Notes: a model not told the origin generated them from the letters alone. A stretch of DNA of 64,000 nt from Cyanobium sp. NS01 (GCF_014280235.1 NZ_CP047940.1:1922001-1986000); one strand, 5' to 3'. Counted from the stretch's first letter, positions 41,908 to 51,048 are shown. Numbers and translations: made by a program.

Positions 41908-42026
41908 TCCAGACCTCTAGCCAGGGCTCGGATCGTAAGGGAATGACCGGGATCATTCGGCCAACGGGAACAGTTTTCCGTGTCCATTGCTCGGCCGGTT
42001 TCTCCGGTGGTTGTCTGGCTTGTTTC

Positions 42027-43400
42027 TCAGCTGCAGCCCGCTTTAAGTTCAACTTCCGCTCCGAGATCAGCACCGCGATCCCGCAGCGCCGTGAGCACCT
42101 CCCACACCACTGCCTGCCAATCCCCCGGCTGAGGCTGGCGGAACAGCCGCAGGCTCGGATACCACGGCGTATCGGCCCTGTGGCGCAGCCAGCGCGGCGC
42201 GGCGCTGAACGGCAGCAGCAGCCAGCCCCGCCGGCCCATCGCCCCCACCAGATGGGCCATGGCCGTATCCACACTGATCACCAGATCCAGCTGCGCCACC
42301 AGCGCCGCCGTGGCGGCGAAATCGGCCTCGGCGGCCAGCTCCTCCGTCCCAGGGGCCCTAAATGGGTCCGCCTGGTGGCGATCGGGCCCGAACTGCAGCA
42401 ACGTACAGCGGGCCCCCAGCCCTTCCAGGCCCAGGATCAGCGCCCCCAGGGCCTCCGGGCTGAGGCTGCGACGCCGGTACTCCCGGGCCGTCACGGGGTC
42501 GTCCAGCTTGCGGCCCGCCGCCCAAACCAGCCCCACCCGCAACGGCTGCAAGCCCTGCTGCCCCTGCCGCCCGAGCTCCCGAGGCTGCGCCCACGACACC
42601 GCCTGCAACCAGGCAGCCGCCTTGGGAAGCGGTGCCCCCCCCAGCAGGCCCGGCAGGCTCAGCAGCGACACCTGGGCTCCCCGCCAGGTCGGCGCATCGC
42701 CACCCGTCTTGCCCCGGACCACCGGCCGGGGCTCCAGGTGGGCCAGGCCCTGGCGGAGCAGTTCCACCAGACAGGGCTCCACCTCCAGCACCAGGGGAGG
42801 AGCGGCCTCACCGCGGCGCTGCACCAGGGGACCCAGCCAGCGCAGGTGCTGCAGGGTGTCTCCCAGCCCCTGCTCGCTCCACAGCAGCAGCGGACCCTGC
42901 CAGCCCTGCGGCTCGCCCCGCCAGGCCGTGGTCGGATCCCGCCACGGCTGAAGCCCGGCCAGTTCCCAGCGGCTCTCAGCCAGAGCGTAGCCCTCGGCGT
43001 AGCGCTCCAGCCCGATCAGCAACTGGCTGTGGTTCCAGGCCGTGATCGCCTCAGCTGCCAGGCCGCGACTGCGGGCATAGGCCCGATCCGCCGCCTCGAA
43101 GGCCTGGCGGTCGCAGTGCACATTGGCGAGCCCTCGGTACACAACCGGGTCGTCGGGCGCCAGCTGCACGGCCCGCTGATAGGCCGCCAGGGCCTGCATC
43201 GGCCGATCGGCGATCCACAGGGCGTTGCCGCGATTGGCCGCAAGACGGTGATCCTGGGGCGCAAGAATTTGGGCGGCTGCGTAGCCCTCCGCAAGCGCCA
43301 GCCAGTCGTCAGCGCTACGCGCCAACGTCTCGCTGCGCACCAACGCCGCGAGCTGGGCCGCGAACGTCCCGCCTGGTTCCGGTTCGCGCAAATCCTGCAT
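42027..43400 (-). CDS. TPR protein with glycosyltransferase 9-like domain
   Basis: A 457-residue protein. The first 150 residues contain tetratricopeptide repeats (QALAAYQRAVQLAPDDPVVY and FEAADRAYARSRGLAAEAIT). From about 175 a GT-B fold begins, with LLLWSEQGLGDTLQHLRWLG and, near the C-terminus, LDLVISVDTAMAHLVGAMGR followed by GRRGWLLLPF and DTPWYPSLRLFRQP, as in heptosyltransferase-like (GT9) enzymes of TPR-glycosyltransferases. Such enzymes often glycosylate proteins such as flagellins or surface proteins. It is divergent from the repeat-protein gene at 43594, with a 193-base AT-richer gap between. Acceptor unproven. Confidence 0.78.
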   Translation of the reverse strand: MQDLREPEPGGTFAAQLAALVRSETLARSADDWLALAEGYAAAQILAPQDHRLAANRGNALWIADRPMQALAAYQRAVQLAPDDPVVYRGLANVHCDRQAFEAADRAYARSRGLAAEAITAWNHSQLLIGLERYAEGYALAESRWELAGLQPWRDPTTAWRGEPQGWQGPLLLWSEQGLGDTLQHLRWLGPLVQRRGEAAPPLVLEVEPCLVELLRQGLAHLEPRPVVRGKTGGDAPTWRGAQVSLLSLPGLLGGAPLPKAAAWLQAVSWAQPRELGRQGQQGLQPLRVGLVWAAGRKLDDPVTAREYRRRSLSPEALGALILGLEGLGARCTLLQFGPDRHQADPFRAPGTEELAAEADFAATAALVAQLDLVISVDTAMAHLVGAMGRRGWLLLPFSAAPRWLRHRADTPWYPSLRLFRQPQPGDWQAVVWEVLTALRDRGADLGAEVELKAGCS

Positions 43401-43517
43401 GGCTCAAACGATGCGCAAATGCACACATACCTCTCCCTAGAAAGTATCGTATCGAACAAAAAACGCAGCCAACCCAGTGCCAGCAACGGAGTAGACACTT
43501 TGCAAATCGCACATGGC

Positions 43518-43559
43518 TTGACCAATCCTGCGCGTTTCTTGACCAATCCTGCGCGTTTC
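43518..43559. promoter_or_regulatory. Tandem 21-base repeat with TTGACC boxes
   Basis: TTGACCAATCCTGCGCGTTTC occurs twice without a gap (43518-43538 and 43539-43559). The period of two helical turns would place two bound factors on one face of the DNA. The second TTGACC with TAACTT at 43563-43568 (18-base spacing) makes a plausible promoter for the gene at 43594. A TATAAT at 43587-43592 is too close to the ATG to serve with a normal leader. Confidence 0.5.
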
Positions 43560-43593
43560 TGGTAACTTGTAAGCACTAGAACCAAATATAATC

Positions 43594-44325
43594 ATGTCTC
43601 AAACTCTTGCCTTTGGCCAGGGCGGGTTCACCCTAACTGCTAGTACAGAAACGGGCGATCAGAAGCTCGAAGGTGTTGAGCGCAGGGGGAGAATTCAGCT
43701 TTTCAACAATGACGGTAGCCCCATTGTTGGTCTTAACCTTGATGGCAGTGCTGGGGGCGAGTTCGTCAGGCTCCGCACAGGAAGTCCATCCGAGGGCGGA
43801 GGATCACGGAAAGATGTTCTTGCTCGCAGGCTCGACGCCGATCTCGGCGGCGGCGACGATACCCTGGTGATCGGTGGAGGTGCCAGACGATCGTCCATCG
43901 ACCTGGGCGAAGGTGACGACAGGTTCGTCAATCAGGGCGACTTCAATCGGTCAGATGTTTCTGCTGGCACAGGTGATGACGTACTCGAGTTCAACCGAGG
44001 AGTTAACAACTCCACCATTGCTTCTGGCGATGGAGATGACAAGCTGGTGTTCGGCGGCAATGTGCGCAACTCCAGCATCTTCGCCGGCGACGGCGCTGAC
44101 AAAGTCAATTTCAAGGGGGATGTGCGAAACACCGACCTGAACCTAGGCGGCAGTGATGGCGAACGCGATGTGGTGAGAATCTCCGAAGATGCCAAGGTCA
44201 AAGGCCTGCGCATCTTCGGCGCCGATGAAAATGATGTGCTCTTCATCGGCTCCTCCAAGTACGAGTACGACGGAGACCGCAACTGGATCAACGTCGACAA
44301 CGCCGACGACAACGTCAGGTTCTGA
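43594..44325 (+). CDS. Acidic 20-residue-repeat protein, likely type I secretion substrate
   Basis: A 243-residue protein. Residues 83-182 are five exact 20-residue units, for example DLGEGDDRFVNQGDFNRSDV and ASGDGDDKLVFGGNVRNSSI, with consensus xxGxGDDx(L/F)x(F/I)xGxxRNSxI. The G-x-G-D-D core resembles calcium-binding RTX repeats, but with a period of 20 rather than 9, predicting a beta-solenoid with two strands per turn. There is no N-terminal signal peptide, as expected for type I secretion, and the exporter operon ends 2.8 kb away. The composition is visibly less G+C-rich than its neighbours. Binding of calcium and export are inferred. Confidence 0.7.
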   Translation: MSQTLAFGQGGFTLTASTETGDQKLEGVERRGRIQLFNNDGSPIVGLNLDGSAGGEFVRLRTGSPSEGGGSRKDVLARRLDADLGGGDDTLVIGGGARRSSIDLGEGDDRFVNQGDFNRSDVSAGTGDDVLEFNRGVNNSTIASGDGDDKLVFGGNVRNSSIFAGDGADKVNFKGDVRNTDLNLGGSDGERDVVRISEDAKVKGLRIFGADENDVLFIGSSKYEYDGDRNWINVDNADDNVRF

Positions 44326-44352
44326 CCCCTGACCTGAAGCTCAGCTGCGCCT

Positions 44353-45429
44353 GTGGCCGTCGCCCCCAGCACCATGCTCGATCCTGTGCAGCGGGCCGCT
44401 GGGGTAAGGGCGGCCCTCGAGCGCCAGGAGGTGGCGTCTGCCAGCCAGCTGCTCCTGCAATGGCTGCGCGATTGGGCTACCTCCCTGCCCGAAATGCCGG
44501 GCCGCGCGCTGCTGCGCCAGCCTGAGCTCTGGGCCTGCCTGGCCGACGTGGTGGTGCTCAGTGGCGATCACGGCCCGATCGAGCGCCTCTGGTGCCTGCT
44601 CGATCGTCTGCCGCCTCCCCCGCCGTCCGAGGGCCTCAGCAGCCTGCCCCTGCTGGGGGTGCCGATCCTCAACCGCCCCGATCTGCTCGAGCGGCTGCTG
44701 GAGAGTCTCGATCACCCGGTGGCCACCCTGGCCATTGTTGACAACAGCGCCGCCGCTGCAGGCCCCAGCGCAGTGTCGGCCCAGCTCGAGGCGATCCGTG
44801 AGCGGGGCCATCCCCTGGTGGATCGGATCCACATCGCCCGGCCCTTCTCCAATCTGGGCGTGGCGGCCAGCTGGAACCTGATCCTCTCCAGTTTTCCCGA
44901 GGCCTCCACCCTGCTGCTGGCCAACAACGACATGCAATTCGCTCCGGGCGTGCTGCAGGCAGCCCTGAACCGGATCGATCCAGGCCGCGCCCAGTTCCTG
45001 CCGCTGCTGCCCCCGCCCCACGGCTTCAGCGCCTTCCTGCTCACGGCCTTCTGCTGGGATCGGCTGGGCCTCTTCGATGCCAACTTCCACCCCGCTTACT
45101 GCGAGGACCTCGACTACCGCGACCGCCTCCAGGCCAGCGCCGGCGCCGAGGAACTGGACGGCAGCTTCGCCCACCCCGCCATGATCGCCCTCAACCAGAC
45201 CCACAGCGCCACCATTGCCAGTGACCCGCAACTGAGGCACTACAACGGCATCAGCTACGAGCTCAACCGCCTCTGGTACCTCAGTGAGCGGCGCCTCCGC
45301 CGCGACCCCCGGGGCAGCTGGCGCCGGCTCTGGCTGGCCCAGTGGAGTGACGACCTTCCCCCACAGCCCCCAGACCATGCCCCTCTCGTCCGAGCAGGAT
45401 CGCCTCAAGCAAGGCCCGCTCAGAGCTGA
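44353..45429 (+). CDS. Glycosyltransferase family 2-like protein
   Basis: A 358-residue protein. After an N-terminal helical part (to about 95) comes a GT-A fold: LLGVPILNRPDLLERLLESL, VATLAIVDNSAA, LGVAASWNLILSSFPEASTL and LLLANNDMQFAPGVLQAALN with the acidic metal site, then FHPAYCEDLDYRDRLQAS. Start is GTG 44353 or ATG 44374, the latter closer to usual practice. It lies 27 bases after the 20-residue-repeat gene on the same strand and may be cotranscribed with it, which would fit modification of that protein or of an associated glycan. Confidence 0.75.
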   Translation: MAVAPSTMLDPVQRAAGVRAALERQEVASASQLLLQWLRDWATSLPEMPGRALLRQPELWACLADVVVLSGDHGPIERLWCLLDRLPPPPPSEGLSSLPLLGVPILNRPDLLERLLESLDHPVATLAIVDNSAAAAGPSAVSAQLEAIRERGHPLVDRIHIARPFSNLGVAASWNLILSSFPEASTLLLANNDMQFAPGVLQAALNRIDPGRAQFLPLLPPPHGFSAFLLTAFCWDRLGLFDANFHPAYCEDLDYRDRLQASAGAEELDGSFAHPAMIALNQTHSATIASDPQLRHYNGISYELNRLWYLSERRLRRDPRGSWRRLWLAQWSDDLPPQPPDHAPLVRAGSPQARPAQS

Positions 45430-45697
45430 CTCCGTGGCCGCCAAGCGCGGCCGCCGGGGCCTCGGCCACGTCTTCAGCCGCAGCTTCGGGGCTGGAGCCG
45501 TGGTGATCGCAGTGCTGGTGGGCATCCAGCTGGGCACGATCCCCTGGCGCTACCGCCGCCAGATCTGGCAGCTCCAGGGCTTCCTGCTCGGAGGACTGGC
45601 GGGCTACGTGGCTGGCCGGCTGGGCCGCTCCAGGGGCGCTTCCGGCGCAGACGACCCGGGCGATCGCCACCCGCCGAGCCTGCCTCCTCCCTCCTGA
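45377..45697 (+). CDS. Small membrane protein, unknown function
   Basis: A 106-residue protein from ATG 45377 (the frame is open upstream but overlaps the glycosyltransferase). A basic stretch AAKRGRRGLGHVF precedes GAGAVVIAVLVGIQLGTIPW, then a second weakly hydrophobic segment GFLLGGLAGYVAGRL and a polar tail. It overlaps the previous gene by 53 bases. No family recognised. Confidence 0.55.
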   Translation: MPLSSEQDRLKQGPLRADSVAAKRGRRGLGHVFSRSFGAGAVVIAVLVGIQLGTIPWRYRRQIWQLQGFLLGGLAGYVAGRLGRSRGASGADDPGDRHPPSLPPPS

Positions 45698-45766
45698 GAG
45701 GATGCAGCCACCCGGGCGATCCGGCAGGATTGATGGCGCGGCCCATCATCACCAAGAGACAGTTCG

Positions 45767-46207
45767 ATGGCCCCGTTCCTCAGTACTTCGGCTTCCAAAA
45801 TCCGGCCCCTGCCCCAGCTGCCCGACTGGGTGAACTGGCTGCAGGCGGGCAGCACGGTGCTGCTGGCCGTGCTGTTCCTGGTGATGGTGGGGAAGACACG
45901 CCAGCAGGGCGTGCAGATCCTTGAGCTGCAGGAACGCCTGCAGGGGCTGGAAAACAGCCGTGCCCTGGATCGCACCACCGGGCTGGAGGAGCAGCTGCGC
46001 TCCACCGTGGAGCGGCTGCAGGTGGTGGAGCGCAACTCCTCCCGCATCGAGGTGCTCAGTGCTGAGGCCGCAGCCCTCAAGACTGAATTGCAGCGGCTCC
46101 GGCGCAGCGCCGCCCCGGGTTCCACCGCCAGACCCACCGCACCGCCGCCACCCGTACCCCCCGCGGCCAGCCCGGACCCGGCGGCACCGGAAGCTGCCCA
46201 GCCCTGA
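45767..46207 (+). CDS. Single-pass membrane protein with coiled coil
   Basis: A 146-residue protein: one hydrophobic helix (STVLLAVLFLVMVG, residues about 29-42), then a heptad-patterned coiled coil (LELQERLQGLENSRALDRTT to LKTELQRLRR) and a Pro/Ala-rich tail. ATG 45767 is chosen because the membrane segment follows at a usual distance. Similar small proteins are widespread in picocyanobacteria without an assigned role. It is convergent with the permease gene, 18 bases apart. Confidence 0.6.
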   Translation: MAPFLSTSASKIRPLPQLPDWVNWLQAGSTVLLAVLFLVMVGKTRQQGVQILELQERLQGLENSRALDRTTGLEEQLRSTVERLQVVERNSSRIEVLSAEAAALKTELQRLRRSAAPGSTARPTAPPPPVPPAASPDPAAPEAAQP

Positions 46208-46225
46208 ACGCCAGGCTCGCCGGCC

Positions 46226-47074
46226 TCAGCCCTTCACCGCATCGCCACTGGCACTGGGCAGGATGTAGCGCTGCAGGCCGATGAACAGGGCCAGCACCGG
46301 CAGGATCGACACCACCGCCCCCGCCGCCACCAGGCGCCAGTCGAGCGAGAAGCTGCTGGCCAGCTGTTGCAGGCCCAGGGGCAGGGTGTAAAGGCTGGGC
46401 TCATCGAGGATCACCAGGGGCCAGAGGAAGTCGCTCCAGGTGCCGATGAACACGAACATCGCCAGGGTGATCAGATCGGCCCGAGCGGCTGGGATCATCA
46501 CGTTCCACCATTCGCCGACGGGCGTGCAGCCATCACTGCGGGCCGCCTCCTCCAGTTCCACCGGCACGCCCAGGAAACTCTGGCGCAGCAGGAAGATGCC
46601 GAAGGCGGTGGCGGCCTGGGGAATGATCAGGGCCCAGAGGGTGTTGCGCAGGCCGATCTGCACCATCAGCAGGTAGAGGGGGATCATCACCACCTGGAAG
46701 GGGATCAGGATCGTGGCCACCACCAGGGCCAGCACCAGGCCCCGGCCCGCGAAGCGCAGGCGGGCCAGGGGGTAGGCCGCCAGGGAACAGAACAGCAGGT
46801 TGGCCAGCACCGCCAGGGCACTCACCACCGTGCTGTTCAGCAGATAGGTGAGCATGGGGTTGTCGGCGAACAGCCGCCCGTAGGCCTCCAGGCTGGGTTC
46901 GGCGGGCAGCAGGGCCGGCGGGCTGGTGAAGATGTTCTCGGCGGGACCCTTCAGGGAGGTGCTCACCAGCCACAGCAGCGGCACCAGCATGGCCAGGGCC
47001 ACCAGCAGCAGCAATCCCAGCTGCAGGGCGGAGGTGAGCAGCGAACGGCCCTGGCCGGCAGAGGTTGAGCCCAT
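46226..47074 (-). CDS. Carbohydrate ABC transporter permease (MalG/UgpE type)
   Basis: A 282-residue permease with six predicted membrane helices and the conserved EAA loop, ELEEAARSDGCTPVGEWWNV, which docks the ATPase. NPMLTYLLNSTVVSALAVLA and VMIPLYLLMVQIGLRNTLWA are typical of MalG-type second permeases, which work with a MalF-type permease, a binding protein and an ATPase; none of these is adjacent here. In related cyanobacteria the equivalent serves uptake of compatible solutes such as glucosylglycerol, so that is a possible substrate, unproven. It starts 3 bases after the leuA stop on the same strand. Confidence 0.85.
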   Translation of the reverse strand: MGSTSAGQGRSLLTSALQLGLLLLVALAMLVPLLWLVSTSLKGPAENIFTSPPALLPAEPSLEAYGRLFADNPMLTYLLNSTVVSALAVLANLLFCSLAAYPLARLRFAGRGLVLALVVATILIPFQVVMIPLYLLMVQIGLRNTLWALIIPQAATAFGIFLLRQSFLGVPVELEEAARSDGCTPVGEWWNVMIPAARADLITLAMFVFIGTWSDFLWPLVILDEPSLYTLPLGLQQLASSFSLDWRLVAAGAVVSILPVLALFIGLQRYILPSASGDAVKG

Positions 47075-47077
47075 CCC

Positions 47078-48721
47078 CTACACCCTGGGCCGATCGGCCA
47101 GGGGCAGATCGCCGAGCTGGGGCAGAGGCGCCTTCTGGGGATGGAGCGGCTGGCTCTGGCTCCCCGACACCAGCCGGTTGAGGGCATTCACGAAGGCCTG
47201 GGCCGAGGCCACCACGATGTCGGTGTCGGCGGCATGGCCGGAATAGAGCACCCCGTCATGCCGCAGCCGGATCGTCACCTCGCCCATGGCATCGATCCCC
47301 TCGGTGACGCTCTTCACCGAGAACTCCACCAGGGCATTGGGCACCCGGGCCAGATTGTTGAGCGCCTGGCACACGGCGTCCACCGGTCCGGTGCCGATGG
47401 CGGCCTCGCTGATCTCGGCGCCGTCGGCGGTGAGCAGGGTCACAGTGGCGGTGGGCTGCAGGCCCGTGCCACAGCTCACCTGCACGCTCTTGAGGCTGAA
47501 GCGCCCCTCGTCGTACTGCTGCACCTGCTCGCTCACGATCGCCTCAAGGTCGCGGTCGGTGATCTCGCGCTTGCGATCGGCGAGCTCCTTGAAGCGGGCG
47601 AAGGCATCGTCGAGATCATCGCGGTCGAGCTCGTAGCCCAGCTCCTCCAGGCGGGCGCGGAAGGCACTGCGGCCGCTGAGCTTGCCCAGGGAGAGGCGGT
47701 TGTCCGCCAGGCCCACGGTGCGGGCGTCGATGATCTCGTAGGTGAGCGGGTTCTTGAGCACCCCGTCCTGGTGGATTCCAGACTCATGGGCAAAGGCATT
47801 GGCGCCCACAATCGCCTTGTTGGGCTGCACCGCCATGCCGGTGAGGTTGCTCACCAGCCGCGAGGTCTTGGTGATCTCCACCGTGCGCACCGCCGTGAGC
47901 GGCTCGCCGCTCTCGGCCGGGCGCCCCAGGAAGGGATTGAAGTAGGCGCGGCGCACATGCAGCGCCATCACCAGCTCCTCCAGGGAGGCGTTGCCCGCCC
48001 GCTCACCGATGCCGTTGATCGTGCACTCGAGCTGGCGGGCGCCGTTCTTGACGGCCTCGAGGAAGTTGGCCACGGCCAGGCCGAGGTCGTTGTGGCCATG
48101 CACGGAGATCACGGCCTGGTCGATGTTGGGCACGTGGGCATTGATGCCGCCGATCAGCTCGCCGAACTCGGCCGGGGTGGTGTAGCCCACCGTGTCGGGA
48201 ATGTTGATCGTGGTGGCGCCGGCGGCGATGGCGGCCTCGATCACCTCATACATGAAGCCGGGATCGCTGCGCCCGGCGTCCTCGCAGGAGAACTCCACGT
48301 CGTCCACCAGGGAGCGGGCGTAGTCCACCATCTCGGCGGTGATCGCCAGCACGTCAGCGCGGCTCTTGCGCAGCTTGTGCTCGAGGTGGATGTCGCTGGT
48401 GGCGATGAAGGTGTGGATGCGGCGGCGGGCGGCGGGGGCCACCGCATCGGCGCAGGCCTTGATGTCGCCGGCGGCGGCGCGGGCCAGGCCGCAGATCACC
48501 GGCCCCTCGGGGCTGCCGACGCTCTCGGCGATGCGCTGCACCGCGTTGAAGTCGCCGGGGCTGGCGAAGGGGAAGCCGGCCTCGATGATGTCCACACCGA
48601 GGCGGGCCAGCTGCTGGGCGATGGCCAGCTTCTCCTCCAGGTTGAGGCTGGCACCGGGAGACTGCTCGCCATCGCGCAGCGTGGTGTCGAAGATCAGGAC
48701 ACGGCCTGGGTCACGGGCCAT
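47078..48721 (-). CDS. leuA: 2-isopropylmalate synthase
   Basis: A 547-residue enzyme that condenses 2-oxoisovalerate with acetyl-CoA in the first committed step of leucine synthesis. [20 protein letters not shown] is the catalytic signature, [20 protein letters not shown] carries the metal-binding His-x-His, and [20 protein letters not shown] is the second family signature. The C-terminal regulatory (LeuA dimer) domain, from about 390, is present, so leucine feedback inhibition is expected. Length is normal. It is followed by an unrelated sugar permease 3 bases downstream, and preceded by 67 intergenic bases. Confidence 0.97.
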   Translation of the reverse strand: MARDPGRVLIFDTTLRDGEQSPGASLNLEEKLAIAQQLARLGVDIIEAGFPFASPGDFNAVQRIAESVGSPEGPVICGLARAAAGDIKACADAVAPAARRRIHTFIATSDIHLEHKLRKSRADVLAITAEMVDYARSLVDDVEFSCEDAGRSDPGFMYEVIEAAIAAGATTINIPDTVGYTTPAEFGELIGGINAHVPNIDQAVISVHGHNDLGLAVANFLEAVKNGARQLECTINGIGERAGNASLEELVMALHVRRAYFNPFLGRPAESGEPLTAVRTVEITKTSRLVSNLTGMAVQPNKAIVGANAFAHESGIHQDGVLKNPLTYEIIDARTVGLADNRLSLGKLSGRSAFRARLEELGYELDRDDLDDAFARFKELADRKREITDRDLEAIVSEQVQQYDEGRFSLKSVQVSCGTGLQPTATVTLLTADGAEISEAAIGTGPVDAVCQALNNLARVPNALVEFSVKSVTEGIDAMGEVTIRLRHDGVLYSGHAADTDIVVASAQAFVNALNRLVSGSQSQPLHPQKAPLPQLGDLPLADRPRV

Positions 48722-48788
48722 AACGGCGGCTCTATCCGTAGTGACTATGAGTTAATGCATTGTATGGGCTGGCAGGGCGCTGGCCCCC

Positions 48789-49406
48789 TCAGTTGCGCAG
48801 GAACACCGGCTGCTGCAGTGATTCGGCCTTCTCGAGCACGGGCCGCAGGCTGGCCAGATCCACAAACCCGTCGGCGGCATTGCGCAGTTCCCGCGCCACC
48901 ATGCCCTCGGTGCTGATCAGGGTGATGCGCAGCCCCTGGGCCCGCAGCACCTCCACCAGCCGGTCGAGATCGCGGCTGCCGCTGAGCAGCCACACCTCAT
49001 CGGTGCGCGGCGCCACCATCATCAGATCCACGGCCACCTCCACGTCGAGATTGGCGCGCACGAACTGCTTGGGCTCCGCAGGCCGTGGCTCAAGTGACCT
49101 GGGTTCGGCAGGCCTGCGCGGGGAGTCCGGGGGCGTCAGCTCCCGCAGGGGCCGGGTCCGAACCGTGAACCCCAGGCTGGTGAGGGCATCGCGGAAGGGG
49201 CGCTGGTCGGAGGGGTCCTTGAGCCCCGCATACCAGAAGGCACCCGCTAGCTCCAGACCCGCTTGGGCCGCGGCATGCACCAGCAGCCGGCGCGGATCAA
49301 AGAACCAGCCCAGCTTCTGCTGGGCGTAGAACATGCTGTGGCCGTCCACGGCCAGCACCAACTGCCGCAGTCGCGGTTCAAACCGGGCTCCGAGCTGGTT
49401 CTCCAT
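48789..49406 (-). CDS. NYN-domain (LabA/DUF88-like) protein
   Basis: A 205-residue protein from ATG 49406 (the frame extends a little upstream). LRQLVLAVDGHSMFYAQQKL has the first Asp of the PIN-like NYN fold, FVRANLDVEVAVDLMMVAPR the K/D-V-D segment and EVWLLSGSRDLDRLVEVLRA the S-x-D-x-D active-site strand. NYN proteins are putative RNases; cyanobacterial relatives include LabA, involved in circadian output. Between strands lies a Pro/Arg-rich insert. It is divergent from the GH57 gene, with 73 bases between. Confidence 0.78.
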   Translation of the reverse strand: MENQLGARFEPRLRQLVLAVDGHSMFYAQQKLGWFFDPRRLLVHAAAQAGLELAGAFWYAGLKDPSDQRPFRDALTSLGFTVRTRPLRELTPPDSPRRPAEPRSLEPRPAEPKQFVRANLDVEVAVDLMMVAPRTDEVWLLSGSRDLDRLVEVLRAQGLRITLISTEGMVARELRNAADGFVDLASLRPVLEKAESLQQPVFLRN

Positions 49407-49479
49407 CAAAAAAACCCTAGGACCGCTGAGAGGGCTGCAACAGAGACTGCACCTACAGTGCAAATCTCGCAGTCAGGCC

Positions 49480-51048
49480 ATGGCCACTGGGGAACTGGCC
49501 CTCGTTCTGCACGCACATCTGCCCTACGTGCGCTCCAGCGAGCCGGGCTCCCTGGAGGAAGACTGGTATTTCGAGGCCCTGCAGGAGTGCTACCTGCCGC
49601 TGCTGGCCAGCCTTGAGGCCAGTGCGGCCGATCCGGCCCAGCACCCCCGGCTCACCCTGGGGCTTTCCCCCACCCTGCTCAGCCTGATGGCCGATGGCGA
49701 GCTCAATGCCCGCTTCAGCGGCTGGCTGGCTGTGCGCCTGCGGCTGCTTGAGCACGCGCCCCGGCAACTGCGCGGCGCCGCCACCGCTCTGGCCGAGCAG
49801 CTTCAGGGCGTGACGGCGCAGTGGCAGGCCTGCGGGGGCGATCTGGTGGCCCGCTTCCGCCGGCTGCAACAGCTGGGGGTGCTCGACCTGATCACCTGCG
49901 GCGCCACCCACGGCTACCTGCCCCTGCTGCGGCAGGTGCCGGAGGCCGTGCGTGCCCAGCTGATCAATGCCGTGCGCGAGCACCGGCGCCAGCTGGGGGA
50001 GGCCCCTCTGGGCATCTGGCTGCCGGAGTGCGCCTACTACGAGGACCTCGACCGGCAGCTGGCGGCCGTGGGCCTGCGCTATTCGGTGCTGGATGGCCAC
50101 GGCCTGCTGCACGGCCTGCCCCGCCCGCGCTACGGCGTGTTCGCCCCGATCTGCAGTCCGGCGGGGGTGGCCTTCTTCGGCCGCGACGGCAACGCCACCC
50201 TGCCGGTATGGAGCGCCCGCGAGGGTTACCCCGGCGACAGCGTCTACCGGGAATTCCACCGCGACCTCGGCTGGGATCTGGACGAGGAGCTGCTGCGGGG
50301 CGAGGGCATCAGCAGCCGCAGGCCCCTGGGACTGAAGCTGCACCGCGTCAGCCAGCGGGGCAGTCGCCTGGATCAGAAACAGCCCTACGAGCCCGCAGCC
50401 GCCCTGGAGCAGGTGGAGGAGCATGCTCGCGACTACCTGCGGGGCCGCAGGCGGGAGCTGGTGGATCTGGCGCGGTCGATGCAGCAGACCCCGCTGTTGG
50501 TGGCGCCCTTCGATGCGGAGCTGTTCGGCCACTGGTGGTTTGAGGGGCCCCAGTTCCTGGCCGGCCTGTTCCGCCAGGCCGCCGCCATGGGCGTGCAGCT
50601 GGTGACCCTGCGGGAGGTGCTGGCCCAGGCACGGCCGCTGCAGGTGGTGCGCCCCTCCCCCAGTAGCTGGGGGGAGGGCGGCTATCACAACTACTGGCTC
50701 AACCCCGCCAATGCCTGGGTGGTGCCGCAATGGCAGCGCGCTTCTCGGGCCATGGTGCGGCGCGTGGGCCAGGGGGTGGGCAGCCAGCTGCATCGCCAGC
50801 TGCTCACCCAGGCGGGGCGGGAGCTGCTGCTCGCCCAGAGCTCCGACTGGAGCTTCATCCTGCGGGCCGGCACCACCACCGAGCTGGCGCAGGAGCGGAT
50901 CGAACGCCACCTCGACCGCTTCTGGCGGCTGCTCAATGCGATCGAGAGCGGCGCCGAGCTGCCACCGGGCTGGCTGGAGGCGGTGCAGCGCGAGGACGCC
51001 CTGCTGCCGGAGCTGAATGCCGCCGACTGGCTGGCCCCGCCAGGCTGA
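49480..51048 (+). CDS. GH57 1,4-alpha-glucan branching enzyme
   Basis: A 522-residue glycoside hydrolase family 57 protein of the DUF1957 branching-enzyme type. ALVLHAHLPYVRSSE is the N-terminal metal/substrate motif, GIWLPECAYYEDLDRQLAAV contains the catalytic Glu, and LLVAPFDAELFGHWWFEGP the catalytic Asp; HNYWLNPANAWVVPQWQRAS begins the helical C-terminal part. It introduces alpha-1,6 branches in glycogen. The frame is open upstream from 49333, but ATG 49480 places the conserved LHAHLPYV at the usual distance. It converges with crtL. Confidence 0.9.
   Translation: MATGELALVLHAHLPYVRSSEPGSLEEDWYFEALQECYLPLLASLEASAADPAQHPRLTLGLSPTLLSLMADGELNARFSGWLAVRLRLLEHAPRQLRGAATALAEQLQGVTAQWQACGGDLVARFRRLQQLGVLDLITCGATHGYLPLLRQVPEAVRAQLINAVREHRRQLGEAPLGIWLPECAYYEDLDRQLAAVGLRYSVLDGHGLLHGLPRPRYGVFAPICSPAGVAFFGRDGNATLPVWSAREGYPGDSVYREFHRDLGWDLDEELLRGEGISSRRPLGLKLHRVSQRGSRLDQKQPYEPAAALEQVEEHARDYLRGRRRELVDLARSMQQTPLLVAPFDAELFGHWWFEGPQFLAGLFRQAAAMGVQLVTLREVLAQARPLQVVRPSPSSWGEGGYHNYWLNPANAWVVPQWQRASRAMVRRVGQGVGSQLHRQLLTQAGRELLLAQSSDWSFILRAGTTTELAQERIERHLDRFWRLLNAIESGAELPPGWLEAVQREDALLPELNAADWLAPPG

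Noticed and set aside
48722-48788. A TACAAT box as the leuA promoter
   Set aside because: A single hexamer without a convincing -35 element is too weak to report as a promoter.
47141-48916. 591-codon plus-strand frame opposite leuA
   Set aside because: It is antisense to an unmistakable leuA and is Gly/His/Ala-rich without a domain.
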